Positions 32,450-44,156 of a stretch of DNA of 64,000 nt are shown one piece after another. Positions within the stretch are counted from its first letter, which is position 1. Each line of letters opens with the position of its first letter. The notes under the pieces are model-generated. The model was given only the letters and a program-made list of their open reading frames with translations. It was not told the DNA's origin and made no database searches. The translations under genes and the position numbers were made by a program. Source of the DNA: Isoetes taiwanensis (taxonomy: Eukaryota; Streptophyta; Lycopodiopsida; Isoetales; Isoetaceae); NCBI GenBank assembly GCA_021234155.1, contig JAJEKV010000017.1, forward strand, positions 1,421,467 to 1,485,466. The letters run 5' to 3'.

Positions 32450-34610
32450 CCACGCCAGATTCACAGCGCACTCTTCCCTATGAGCAGGAGATGCAGGAGC
32501 TTGTTTTGGGGGCTGTTAAGCCATCTATTCTGCCTCACCAGCATGAGAGCTTGGAGCAGGAGCTCTCCAGAGAGGATTTAGCGGAGGCATGTATGTGCAT
32601 GGCCAAGGATAAATGTCCTGGGCTGGATGGTATCCCTGTGGAGTTCTTTCAGACTTATTGGGAGTGGGCTGGTGAGTCTGTGTACCAGGTGTATCTTGAG
32701 TTGCTACAGTCTTCTCAAATGGATAGGATCTTGAATACCGCATGCATTTCTTTGATTTCTAATGTTAAGCAGCCTTCTACCATTAATGATTGGAGGCCTA
32801 TCTCCTTGTTGTCCTCTGTGTACAAGATTATTGCGAAAGCCCTAGCAGAGAAGTTGAAGCCGGTGTTGACTTCTTCCATTAGTAAGGTGCGATCCGGGTT
32901 TGTTCCCCGGGAGGAACATTTTGACTAATGTTGCCGCAGCTTTATGAGGGCCTTTATTGGGCCGGAGAATAGGTCAAGGCATTGCCTATCTTAAGCTTGA
33001 CTTTGCCAAAGCTTACGATAGTGTCCGTTGGGAGTTCTTATGCGCCATGATGTTAGCGTTGAGGTCATGGTCCACGCTTTACGAGACGATCATGAAGCTG
33101 CATAGGTCGGCCGCGGGCTATGGTGGTGTGCGGGGTGAACCCTCCGCCTTTTTCTCCTTAGGCGGAGGGGGCGCGTCGGGGTGCCCTTTGGCCGCCGTTT
33201 TGTTTACGATTGTGGCGGAGGCTTGTCTCCGATTGTTTTTGCTTCTGATGGAGGAGGGGGGGTGGTGGATGGGCTTGGATGCAGGATGGTAGCCAGCAGA
33301 TTATTAACCAGTTCACCGATGACACTTTCCTCTTCTTGGTGGCAGAAGAGAGAAATCTGCGGAATGTGAAGGGTTTGCTGGATACTTTCTCCTTGGCCTC
33401 GGGCATTCTTCTGAATTGGGGTAAATGCTCTGCATTATGGGCCCAGCAGACTCCGCCTCCCCCTTGTTTGGCTCTATTCCCTTGGAAGGTGCTTCCATGT
33501 GTACTAAGCTGTTGGGTATTCCCTTTGGAGGGGATGTTTCCATGGGGAGGGTGTGGGATGAGATTTTGCAGGGGTTGCAGAAACACCTCAATTGGTGGAA
33601 GGGTAGCAAGTTGTCCATGGCAGGTAGGATCACTATTGCCAAGTCAGTACTGTGTAGCACTCATGTGTATACAGCATCTGCGATATTAGCTCCTGAGGGT
33701 AAGATACAGGCTTTGGATAAGATTGTTCGAAATTTTGTGTGGGGCGGGGATGATGAAGGGGCGGTTGTTAAAGTGGCTTGGTGGAAGTGTCTCCGCCCCC
33801 GGGAGGATGGGGGCTTGGCCATTCTGGATTTGGCGCTGCATAGTAAGGTGTTGGTCTCCAAGTTTGTTTGGAGCACTCTGCAGGATGGGGCATCTTCTCC
33901 TGGTGCAGCGCTTTGTTGCAGTCTCTTCGCCATTGTGTGGCATTTGGGAAGCCGTTTGTGCATGTGGAGTTGCCCTGGGCACTGTTGTATGGTCTCCGGC
34001 CTTTCCCACATGCATCCCCTTTTCTCACGGGGGTGTTGCGGGCTTGGGATCATGTGCGTGTGCTCTTCCAGCTAGATTATGCCTCGGTTTATCACCACTC
34101 TTCTCCTTTCTTGTGGGTTCCTCTACCTCCTGCGACTTGCCCTTGGTGCCCCATTGTGTGCATGCTCGAGCGCAGGCCATTGGAGGCGAAGCTGCTTTGT
34201 GCTCACCTTGGAGGATTGGTATTGGGGTGGTCAGCTAGCTTCATGGGAGTTCTTCGCTTGCTTTTTACCTTTGGGGCGCTGGCCAGGGCTATCACGGGAA
34301 CAAGTGGCAGGGAGTATTCCGCTACACATACCTATAGTACCTCAGGATGATGTGGTGGTGCAGGTTTGGAAGGTTCATCCGGATGTTGTGTCTTCTTGTT
34401 TTGTGCGATCTTGTTACTGGGTGCTGGCTATTCATGACACTCTGCCCCCTTCAGGCAAGTGGTCTCTGCAGCTTCCGGGTTCTCGATGGCGCTCGGTTTG
34501 GACGTGGACATGGAGCTCACTTCCCCCACCGAAGGTTAGGGTGCTTCTGTGGCAGGTGGTGCACCGCTGTATCAGGGTGAATGCTATGCCAAATATTGCA
34601 TTTGGCACTC
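32450..34610 (+). pseudogene. LINE-A2: truncated LINE-A reverse transcriptase
   Basis: The segment starts inside the fingers domain. 32491-32928 carries K-C-P-G-L-D-G-I-P and R-P-I-S-L-L. 32957-33292 carries K-L-D-F-A-K-A-Y-D-S-V-R-W (first catalytic Asp). F-T-D-D-T-F-L-F near 33312 is the Y-x-D-D box. 33425-33870 holds the thumb with A-G-R-I and V-A-W-W-K-C. 34470-34600 ends within the zf-RVT entry P-P-K-V-R-V-L-L-W-Q-V. A few frameshifts break it, and neither endonuclease nor 3' tail is present. It is closer to a working enzyme than LINE-A1 and shows the family consensus well. Confidence 0.85.
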
Positions 34611-36669
34611 CATTGCAATTTTTGACATGGGTTTCTATTGGATCATTTTTTATTTTTGATGCTGATCTTTATCTAGATTTGGAGTATACTGAGTTGTTGC
34701 GCACCTGATATTTTATAATTTTGTGCATTGTGCTAATCTTGCCTGATTCTAATTGCCTCGGGAGTCCATTTCTAGCTGGCTATTGAGATCTTTTTGCACG
34801 TATATCATGCTTTTCGAGCGTTAGGCTTGCCTCATTCATCTAGCTATTTTTGTGATTTCTTATTTGGAGTATTTAGAATATACGTTTTCTTGTGTTGATT
34901 TTGGTCATGGAAATCTTTATCCACTATTTTCTGTTCATTGCTCTTCGATATTTGCACGTATTTTGTCTATCCTGAATTCCGTTTTCTGCATCTGTACTTC
35001 CACATGGATTTGAATTTTATCATTACATATCAGGTGATCTAGGTTCATTTTTGGATTGCATGCTTCTTTTACATATTTTCCCAAGATTGGCAGTCGTGGC
35101 TTTATTTTTTGTATTTGGGCCAACCAGGGATACATGTCTCGAGTTGTCTATTATTACACCTAGGTTTGTTATTGAATTTATTTTTTATGCGTTTACATCT
35201 TGGTGTGCATACTCATTATACATCATTTGAGTTTAAACGTATCATTTGAACTTAAATGCATCATTTGAGCTTTAGGTACTTGCTTTAACTTTATACTGTA
35301 CATATTTTTTATATAAAAGTGAGCTTGATATTTGACAGTTGTTTACTCTACTCTCTTAGTGTATTATCAGGGGCCTCACTTGGATCTTGAGAGCGAATTC
35401 CACTTTCAGGACCTGCTTTCTATTTTTCCAAACTGTCGTTAATTAGCTACATTACTGCCCGCTTCTATTCTGCTAGCTTGACCCCACCTTGCCTACTCTT
35501 AATCTCCACCTTCGCTCTTCCATTCTTGTTCAAGCACATTCCTCGCACTTTGCGAACCTCCTCATTAGGGAATCTGATTTGCCTTCAATCTCACTTTTCT
35601 TCTTGACCTCCCTCTTGACTTTCACTCTCATAGCTCCACCTTTACCTCAACCTCGTTCCCGTTCTGGTAAGTGTTAATTATATTGGGGCATCTATTCATA
35701 TGTTTCAGCTTGTTCTCAAATTTCCTTTTGACATCTCATCCACAACTACCTTTTCTCTTTTAGTTAACATTTTCATATTGCTTTTTTAATGCATTGCACA
35801 TTTTTGTTACAAGTACGTTTTATTTGGTCAATTTTAAGTTTACATTGTAGTCTTGTTGTTGTTTTTTACAGTTTTAGGCTGCAACCTTACCCCATTATCA
35901 TATATCATTTCACATCTTTTATACTTGCTTTATGTGCATATGATTTTTTTTTGTTTTGCTATGACGTATTTGTGTTTGACATTCCATTGTATTTTTTATT
36001 ACAAGCATGATATATGGACACTAGCCTTGTCATTGACGTTTTTTACATTCTTATTGCAACCTTGTCCAGATTTTTCATTTTTTTGATCCTTTTGTTCTTG
36101 CTAGCCACACTTTGTCATATCGTCAACCTCAAGAATTCCGCTCTAACCTTGACACTCTCGCCCTTCATCTCCCCTATATCATTGACCATAACCTTACCTC
36201 ACCTTTGCACCCTATGGTTATTTCTTGTTGCATTTGTCCCCATGCCCAACATTCATCCTTTCTCATATTTTGCCTAACCTTAAATTATGTTACGTTGTTG
36301 CCCTTCTTTCTGCGCAATTTCTCTACAATCTATCATTATATTGGTGCTTGTCATTCATTATGTAACATTTATGCTTAGAAAAGTTCCCTTTTTCGTATCC
36401 TTCGTTATTACCTTACCTTCTCCTTAGACCCTGATTCCAACCCTATCATCTTGCCTTCGCCTTACACCCACTCGGTACGCACTCTGCTCGTCGCAACAGT
36501 GCCTCAGTAGGAGCGGCCCAAGGAGTTCCGCATGATGGTGCTCCTGCTTAAGGCGGACGGCAGTCGTCGTCTTCTCACTCTTGCTATGTCATTTGGACTC
36601 TAACTCAATGTCTTGATGTTTCTCGTCAGCGTGCTTATATAAAGGAAGTTCTCCGGTTGTCGGCCGATT
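34611..36669. other. T-rich non-genic stretch
   Basis: Long pyrimidine-rich DNA with short Phe/Leu/Ser-rich open frames on the plus strand. These frames reflect composition and are not supported as genes. Similar composition occurs at 50580-50890. Confidence 0.5.
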
Positions 36670-37589
36670 TTTGTGTTCTTTGCGAGTCCCTTACCAGAAT
36701 AGGCATCGATTCGAGCCATCGGATCGGCATTCTAGGAAGGGACGAGCAGCTATATATGCACTATTCATTCTTGTAGTTGGTTATCGGCATCTTCTCACAG
36801 CAGCGTCTCTTCCTTGCCCATTGTTTCCCTCCCCACCCGCCTTTTATATAGTTTTGAGTTTGTTTCATGTTCATGTTTATTTCCTTTTCGATCCTAACTC
36901 CATTATCCTCCACTCATTGGGTGTCGCTATGATTTGTTCAGTATTGACCACCCCTTGGGTGAGGCTTTTTTTTTCCACCCGATTGCTGATGCAAATTATT
37001 TTCCACCCACTGGATGATGCTATCTATATATTTTCCCACCCATTGGGTGATGTTAGATGATTTCCACCTGTTGGTGATTCTATTTTTCTTTTTCCACCTC
37101 TCCGTGATGTTTTCTATTTCTATATATATTTGTTTACAGTTTCTAACGTCTAATGGGTGTTTTTACTTTCTGGGGACTATTTTCTTAGGGGGTGCTCACC
37201 CGCCATGGTTGTACCTATTTTATTAACATTTAATGGGTACTTTCTAGGCATTTCTCCCTTTTTCTAGATTTCACACATTCCATGACGTTGATGCGTATTT
37301 GGGCTGGCTTCACCAATTTTCTACCTTGCGCTTCAAGGCATCCTCGAGGCCGTTGGTGACCATTTCTCATTAGGGTTTTCCTAAAAAACCCAAAAGTGCA
37401 GGGTTTTTTATCCTGATGAGAAGTTGTCGCCATTGTCCTCTCTTGCATATTTTTTTATTTCATTATGGGGTAGCTAGACATTGTTCCTATGGTCAGCTTC
37501 CCATTCAGATTTTGCCACACATTGTGTACTGCTGCTGTGATGAATGACAAGCTGGTCTTTGTGTTCTTTGCGAGTCACTTACCAGAATA
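36670..37589 (+). mobile_element. X element 2 with 32-bp direct repeats
   Basis: Direct repeats of 32 bp with one mismatch (36670-36701 and 37558-37589, containing GTGTTCTTTGCGAGTC) enclose 856 bp. The insert begins GGCATCGATTCG with a stem-loop closing CGGATCG, then CATTCTAGGAAGGGACGAGC, GCTATATATGC, TTATCGGCATCTTCTC, seven short CACCC...GGGTG hairpins (36911-37110), GCCGTTGGTGACCATTT and the structured motif (37366-37420). The head matches X3 at 17121-17234, and the pre-motif segment matches X1 (GCGTTGGCGACCGTTT). The 129-codon frame overlapping the hairpins is not supported as a gene. Confidence 0.7.
37366..37420 (+). promoter_or_regulatory. LINE-B-type 3' structured motif, copy C (in X2)
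   Basis: The outer stem is CTCAT...ATGAG, with AGGGTTTTCC, an AAAAAACCC/GGGTTTTTT inner stem and ATCCTG. Confidence 0.65.
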
Positions 37590-39368
37590 TATGTTGCATA
37601 GAGTGGCGCTTGGGACATGGGTCAATGATAGAATGTAGAGCTATTCACAAATTATGGGTTTGGACTTAATTATATCTAGAAAATAGGGGTTTGATATTAC
37701 ACTCTGGCTTTTATTTTAACATGGGTAGTGGATGTTGCAAAATGTTATAAATGGCATCATGGGGACATTGTAGCAACAATATGTAATATATAAACCATTT
37801 AGATGAAACTAATCCAATGGTTTTTGAAGTGTTTCACGAATCTACAGTTGCTCAAAAAGGGTCATAGGTCTACAAAGGCCCTTTCCTCTATCAATCTGAT
37901 GGAAGTGGGACTCTATAAAATTACCCAATTACAGAGGAGGAAATAGCTAGAAGCTCAAGAGCACTGCAAAAAATGTTCATAAAGAATCTTTAAATTTGCA
38001 TCTACGTTGTTTAAACGTAGATAACAAAATTCAAATGTTAAGAATAAAACATGCTGAGGAAAATAAAGTTTACCAAAAGAGGCTATATAAATCTGATATA
38101 GTGGCAGGAGCAATTTGAAAGCAGTTATTAGGTTGATCATAATCTTGCAAGGTATATACAACAGGAACTTTTGTAGAGAAGCTAAACAGGAGCAAGATTA
38201 TGATGAAGCTAAGAATTGTCTTCAAATTGCTCCCAGATTGTGAAAGCCCAAAGATTCACAGAAAGAATGGACTTCTAAAGTGTCGCAGTGCGACTTAAGA
38301 AGATATAAGAGTACACTTAGGTCACTTCAATGCATGATATTGTATCACATTAAATCTGTGAAGCAAAACCAAACCGAAATGCTAAATATTCAACTGTTTG
38401 AGACAATCATAAGAGCAAATTGCCAATAAAGAGCTGAACACTGGAAGTCTGATACAACGTTCCATACTATGTGTGTATTGTAAACATCCATGAAGTAACC
38501 TGCAGCCTGTGAAGCTGCCACTTTGCTTTAGTCTCCCTCTTATACTAAACATGGACCTACAGTATGCAGATATAGTCATCCGACAGAGGAACATCTTTTT
38601 ACTTGCCTTGGATTCAATATAGCCATATCAGCCTTTATGCTAATCCATTTGCATCAGATCAAATTGCAAGGTATGCTCAATTACGTAGGCTCTACATGGT
38701 ACATTTCCCATGTTATGCCATCCATGTCCAGACAAACTTCTAAAGTTCTTCTCTATATGATAAGATATATACAGATCACCGAAAAAGTTTCAAAATACTG
38801 AATCCCTCCCGCACTTGAAACGCCAAAAGTTATTATTGCATAATTTTGTTTAGTAATTGCAAAAGAAAAGTTTGAGTTAATGCATAAAACATACCCTTGC
38901 TTTACCCATGTAAAGAGCCATAATGCTGCTTTTGAATTAAGAAATGGTCAAATATAAAGTGGCAGAAATATTTGTACTTCAGTCTGGATGCAGTTAATAT
39001 AGATGACTTGAAGACGTTTTAGCAACAGTAAACCTATCAATTACGAGCTCCTTTATAGTCATCATTTAGCACTTTTCAAACCTCTACTATGCTTTTAACA
39101 TGCTAAAGTAATCATGCAAATGTCTAAATAGGAAGAGTATTCTAATCTGACCAGACAGCACAGGAGGAGGAAGAGGAGGAAGGTCCATCCCAGAACAAAT
39201 TTATACATCGTCAAATAGTCAAAAATCCATGCCACCTAAAGAAACAACATGTTTATTTGTTAGCATCTAGAAAATGTATGCACAGTCCTTCGAGTTTGAA
39301 TATATTGTCCTATATCAAGGTGTAAATTACCTGCATATGCATGTACAGCAAGTGCATGAGATGCCATT
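37590..39368. other. Non-genic stretch
   Basis: AT-rich DNA without a supported gene. It could be intronic, but I find no coherent exons. Confidence 0.45.
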
Positions 39369-40222
39369 ACATTTGAATAGATATCTTAAGTTCATAGTCA
39401 AGTATGATAAAAACATCATAAAATGCAAATTAAAAAAAAAAAAAGGTACATGCATGAAGCTGGAGACTATGAAATCGATAACAACTGAGCTAGATACCTT
39501 GTGATGACCTTGTGAAACCTTGATCCAACACTCACGATGATACATGTAAAGGCCAACAATGCAGAATTATATGTACCAAAGTGAGAGTGGCAATCGATTT
39601 ATTTGAAATAGCCTGAAAAGATTTTACGACATGCCTTATAGAAGAAAAATCAAATACTTATGGAGCAAATGATATGCATATACTAATATTGTATCTATAA
39701 AATATGAGCCATAGATCCATATGCCTGACATTATAAACTTGGATGCAGGGACAATACATCACAATAATTCCAGAGAGAATTCACAACATACCTTGTAAGA
39801 GAAAACCCAAACCTTGTGCTCCAACACATTTCAATAGATATCTTAAGTTCATAGCCAAGTATGATAAAAACATCATAAAATGCAAATTTAAAAAAAAAAT
39901 GTACATGCATGAAGCTGGAGACTATGAAATCAATAACAGCTGAGCTAGAATAGATACCTTGTGATGACCTTGTGAAACCTTGATCCAACACTCACGATGA
40001 TACATGTAAAGGCCAACAATGCAGAATTATATGTACCAAAGTGAGAGTGGCAATCGATTCATTTGAAATAGCCTGAAAAGATTTTACAGCATGCCTTATA
40101 GAAGAAAAATCAAATACTTTGGAGCAAATGATATGCACATATTAATATTGTATCTATAAAATATGAGCCACTGATCCATATGCCTAACATTACAGACTTG
40201 GATGCAGGGACAATACATCCAA
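39369..40222. repeat. Direct duplication of about 400 bp
   Basis: 39369-39767 and 39824-40222 are nearly identical, from AATAGATATCTTAAGTTCATAG to GGATGCAGGGACAATACATC, with differences in A-run length and a few bases. The offset is about 456 bp. No coding function is seen. Confidence 0.9.
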
Positions 40223-40365
40223 AAAAAGAAAGCTTATATAATGCTGCACCAACGAAACGAAGAACTTGCTTGAGTTTGAGAGTATAATATATGTAGGGAT
40301 ATAGGGTACAGATTATAATTAATCTGTATTAGATGAACATGGGGTAGATAACGTCCTCTCCCGAG

Positions 40366-40533
40366 GAGTTATGGGCCAGGAAAATGGTCGAGTGGCCATG
40401 TGGCCACGAAATTCCGAGGCCGTAAGGTCCATACTAGACTAATCTCTCGGGAGTTATGGTCCAGGAAAATGGCCGAGTGGCCATGTGGCCACGAAATTCC
40501 GAGGCCGTAAGGTCCATACTAGACTAATCTTGT
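40366..40533. repeat. 84-bp tandem pair with GTGGCC/GGCCAC hairpin
   Basis: Two copies of GAGTTATGGKCCAGGAAAAT...GACTAATCT lie head to tail. Each carries GTGGCCATGTGGCCAC, a 6-bp stem. Confidence 0.85.
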
Positions 40534-40639
40534 ACAGACTAGCTAGCTTATCTCACCGCCTTGCGGCAGCCAAAGTGGAGGACACGTATAGGCTTTTAAG
40601 TTCTACCACGTCGGGGATCATCATCGTATAACCCCAGTA

Positions 40640-40742
40640 ACCAACTCCCAAAGATAAACATACATTGGCAAGGTTTGAACCCATGACCAAATGCACATTT
40701 ATTTTGGCATTACTAGGCCTATACCAACTCACCACACATCCG
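40640..40742 (-). mobile_element. tRNA-like SINE head (minus strand)
   Basis: On the minus strand TGGTGAGTTGGTATAGGCC (box A) and GGTCATGGGTTCAAACC (box B) have tRNA-like spacing with an extended variable region. It is probably a SINE or a decayed tRNA relic, not a working tRNA. Confidence 0.45.
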
Positions 40743-40928
40743 TTGGGCAAAACTTTTGCCTTACATGCACACTTTGTAGGCAGGATATAATCCCGCCTTA
40801 GGAAGTCTAGGTCCTAGGGGCAACTCTAGGGGCATGGCTTTTTTTAGCCTCACCATCCTAGTGCCACCTACCATTTGCATAGAGTTTTTGGCTTCAAATT
40901 GGAAGAGAGGTTGTGGGCCCACAAATCC

Positions 40929-41178
40929 GGCAGAAAATCATGCTTTGGCAGTAGATCTAGCAAAAACTTCTGTAATCATAGTTTAACAGCAGATCTGAGC
41001 CGGAAAGGAAAACCCAGTTTGCCAAAGAGGGCGGATCGAAGGGGAAATAAGAATGGCAGAAAATCATGGTTTGGCAGTAGATCTAGCAAAACTTCGTAAT
41101 CATATAGTTTAACAAGATGATCCGAGCCGGAAAAAAAACCCGGTTGCCAAAGAGGCGGATTGAAGGGGAAATAAGAAT
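40929..41178. repeat. 125-bp tandem duplication upstream of the TMEM14-like gene
   Basis: Two copies share GGCAGAAAATCATGSTTTGG, CAGTAGATCTAGCAAAA and GGGGAAATAAGAATG. The second has several small deletions. Confidence 0.85.
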
Positions 41179-41561
41179 GAATAAGAAATTCTTTGTAAGA
41201 ATGTGGGTCAAGAACGTGGAGCCGTAAAGCCCTGTTTTTTTCCTGGTCTATTTGGAAGAGCGGCCTCAGCAGAAAGGATCGATCTCGCCCGGCCTGCAAA
41301 GGCAATCAGCCAGCCTTTACAGCTTGTTCTAAATCCGGCGCACAGAACCAGGCCCCAAATCCGGCGATCCTTTCTGCATCATATATCTGAAATCTCTGTT
41401 TCCAAGAAGGGAATGATCTTTTCCTTGCATCTTTGTCCATTATGGTCGCTCTGTATCCAATCTAGCTCCGGCCGCCTCTGTATCCTATCTCCGCCTCTGT
41501 ATCCTATTTGTGAAATCTGTGTTTCTATGTTTTTGGATAATACCAGAAATTCGAACACGCT

Positions 41562-41597
41562 TGTTATGGCCATAACATGTTTGTTATGGCCATAACA
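41562..41597. promoter_or_regulatory. Twin 16-bp palindromes upstream of the TMEM14-like gene
   Basis: TGTTATGGCCATAACA, a perfect palindrome, occurs at 41562-41577 and again at 41582-41597, centre-to-centre 20 bp. They lie about 265-300 bp before the start codon of the next gene. The paired, helically phased arrangement resembles a dimeric transcription-factor site. The function is inferred only. Confidence 0.5.
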
Positions 41598-41860
41598 AAT
41601 TAGTCCACAATGTTACTAGATATAGCACTTAAGAAGGAATGGCTGAGATTAAAACCTAGAGTAAAAGGATGAGGACCAGGACGTTAAGGGCCTAGTCATG
41701 AGATTTTATGTCCAAAATTTTCCAACGGAATTATAAATACCATAACCAAGAGCTTTAGGCTATAGCCAATTGACGAGAAAATATTTATTTTCAATTTTTT
41801 TCATTCTTTAGTGGTCTAAAAGAATCCATTTTCTTAGGGTCCGCCGGAGCGAGTTCCGAA

Positions 41861-42569
41861 ATGCTGCTCTCTCAGAAGCTAACCCTCGCTTATGCAGCCG
41901 TTGTTAGTGGTGAGCTCTTTCGTGTCTTACGTTAAAATTAACTCTATTCTAAGCTCAGAGCTGAACAGCACTCCTATGTTATCAAAAGTTTCTTTAGAAA
42001 TTCTTGTACGATGTAGAATTATTACAGAATGCTACTTACTGATTTGTACGGGGCTCAAGAAATTATCAACAAAGGATTAAATATATAGAAAGTTTTGAAT
42101 CCACTGCTTCTTTTATATGAGCTCAATTTAAAGGCAAATGCATCTGTGACAGAAATATTTTATGCTTTGACGATATTGATACTGGAGTTGCTATATGATG
42201 TTGTTTGCTTGATATTTGCAGTTGGGGGATTAATAGGTTTCCTGAAACGGGGCAGCAAAATGTCATTAGGGTCTGGAGCAGTCTCAGGGCTTGTATTATA
42301 TTACATATACACAGAGTTGCCATCAAATCCTGTGTATGCAGCATCAATTGGAATGTGTGAGTATATTCAAGTTACGTTTACCAGATCTTTCTAGGTATTC
42401 ATTTTTTTTATTTTTTTTTTGGGCAGTTGTTTCATCATCCCTCTTAATCATAATGGGAGCCAGATTTAGGAAGTCAGGGAAGCTTTTCCCAGCAGGAATT
42501 GTTGCATTCATTTCATTTATTATGATGGCAGGATATTTGCATGGTATTCTGCACAAATTGCATGCATAG
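41861..42569 (+). CDS. TMEM14 / FAX-like small membrane protein (three exons)
   Basis: Exons 41861-41909, 42222-42356 and 42427-42569 join in frame with consensus borders (GTGAGC, TTTGCAG, GTGAGT, GGGCAG) to give 108 residues. Introns are 312 and 70 bp. The product has four predicted membrane helices (about residues 5-24, 33-49, 57-73, 83-103) and family signatures: G-G-L-I-G-F-L-K-R-G-S near 18-28, a central L-P-S-N-P, and G-K-L-F-P-A-G at 79-85. The length and pattern match the Tmemb_14 (UPF0136) family, whose plant members include the FAX fatty-acid exporters. No transit peptide precedes the first helix, so an ER or other non-plastid location, as for short FAX proteins, is more likely than the plastid envelope. 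The ATG at 41861 is the only start compatible with exon 1. This is the only intact-looking gene in the window. Confidence 0.88.
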
Positions 42570-43137
42570 CAAACAAACATCTGTAACATGGCGCAGAAGA
42601 TAGTATAAAAGCACAGACAAAATGTAGCAGTGATGCTTCAGTTATTGTGATGACAAAGTTAATTATCGAACATAATTCCAATGAAGAGTTTTCGAAGGGA
42701 CAACATTTCACTTTAATCCTAACAGGTATGCATGTAAAGAAATTTGATGTTGAAAATTAGCTTCCTATATTTGGCAGGCGCATTGCTAGCACAAAGAAGC
42801 TGAATGTCCCACCAAGGTCATAGTTCTCTACTTTGGTTGGTCCCTTTTTAGACACTTGAAATGGATTCCAAAATCTAAGTTCGCATGAACGGGCATCCCC
42901 ATTCCACTAAAAAAAGCCTGCAAAAAGTAGAACAGGCTCTGATGACATGTACCAGTTCGTTACTTTCTTACAAATTCTGGACTCTTGGAGATTGAAATGG
43001 GTGCAAGTGAAATGCCAACCAAGCTAAATGCTTTGCATGCGTGATTTTTACATAATTTCATGAGAGTTCACCTGGCAAATGAGATATACAACTTATATAT
43101 TAACCCATCGAGATCTTGAGACATGGACAAAACTTTG
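42570..43137. other. 3' flank of the TMEM14-like gene
   Basis: It probably holds the 3' UTR. I see no clear further gene. Confidence 0.4.
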
Positions 43138-43340
43138 GGACATCTAGTTTACATTGTTTGCATAAATTTGGATGATGTTGACACTAACACATCTTTGTTG
43201 CAAAGCAAGGTATGGTAAATTCCCCATGTTTTGCACTTGACATCTAGTTTACACTGTTTGCATAAATTTGGATGATGTTGACACTAACACCTCTTTGTGG
43301 CAAAGCAAGGCATGGTAAATTTTCCATGTTTTGCACTTTT
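43138..43340. repeat. 101-bp tandem duplication
   Basis: Two adjacent copies run from ACATCTAGTTTACA to CATGTTTTGCACTT with only a few substitutions. Confidence 0.9.
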
Positions 43341-43682
43341 GATTCTACTTGCCATAGTGGTTTCGGGCCAAAATGCCCTAAACCTGGACACACAAAACTA
43401 AGGTGGAAGTAATGTTTCGTGATTTACCTTCTTTTCTTGCTATTTTCCTTCTAAAACCAAGACGAATACTCAAAACATGGTTGAGATCGATGTTGGAATA
43501 ACCCTTCAATCGTGCCAACGAGGTTGGTCGATGTTGGTCAAGATTGGTCTGAGAATGCCAATCGGTTGTCCTTTGTCTAAATGATTTTTAGAGTGTAAGT
43601 CAAGAAATGCACATAACAAGCCTGACAGCATTGGAGGAAAATTCGAAGTTCACACTAGTTTTTTTACGTGCTCAAATAAGAT

Positions 43683-43765
43683 AGAAGGTATCACCCACCT
43701 ATTCAAATTAAAAGATGTCACCCACCTATTCAAATTAAAAGATGTCCCTCACCTATTCAATTTAG
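43683..43765. repeat. 29-bp tandem repeat, three units
   Basis: TATCACCCACCTATTCAAA-type units occur three times, and again once or twice after the neighbouring SINE (about 43920-43975). The SINE therefore seems to have inserted within, or the repeats duplicated around it. Confidence 0.7.
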
Positions 43766-43776
43766 ATAGATAAATC

Positions 43777-43905
43777 GATAGTGGCTAGTCTATTGGATTG
43801 GCAATTAAAAGATCTTGTGTTCAAGCCTTTGGAGGTTCGTCATATGTCCTCATGGATGCTACCAATGTGGCATGATGTAAAAAATACTCTATTTACCTAT
43901 CATTT
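43777..43905 (+). mobile_element. SINE S1, copy b (degenerate)
   Basis: The head is GTGGCTAGTCTATTGG with box B GTGTTCAAGCC. The tail GGATGCTACCAATGTGGC followed by ATGATGTAAAAAATAC matches the tail of copy a at 44760-44790. Confidence 0.55.
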
Positions 43906-44059
43906 TAACAAGACATAAGGTAATCACCCACGTATCCAAATTAAGAGGTATCACTCACCTATTCAATTTAGATAGATAGATATACAAGAAATTTAATGCG
44001 TCCTACGGCATATTGTTCCAGTTTTAGCATGTTCTTATGGGGCAAGGACCTATTCTCTT

Positions 44060-44156
44060 GTGATTCCTCTATATTCTTCAACATTCTATGTACTATATTT
44101 AGCATTCATGAAGATTCCCCCAGATTCTCTTAGAATTTTCTATTTTGATTGAGGTG
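44060..44156. repeat. Short relic of the TTCTAGAA-type array
   Basis: Phrases AGATTCCCCCAGATTC, CTTAGAATTTTC and TATTTTGATTGAGGTGCT recall the unit of the 15410-16870 and 51840-52510 arrays. It sits directly before the LTR-like module. Confidence 0.45.

Noticed and set aside
33158-34053. Long minus-strand frames over LINE-A2
   Set aside because: They are shadows of the reverse-transcriptase frames on the plus strand.
37366-37430. Hammerhead ribozyme (CTGATGAG and GAAA-like words in the structured motif)
   Set aside because: The words are not in hammerhead order with three stems, and the CTGATGAG word is absent from the other copies, where the outer stem has different sequence.
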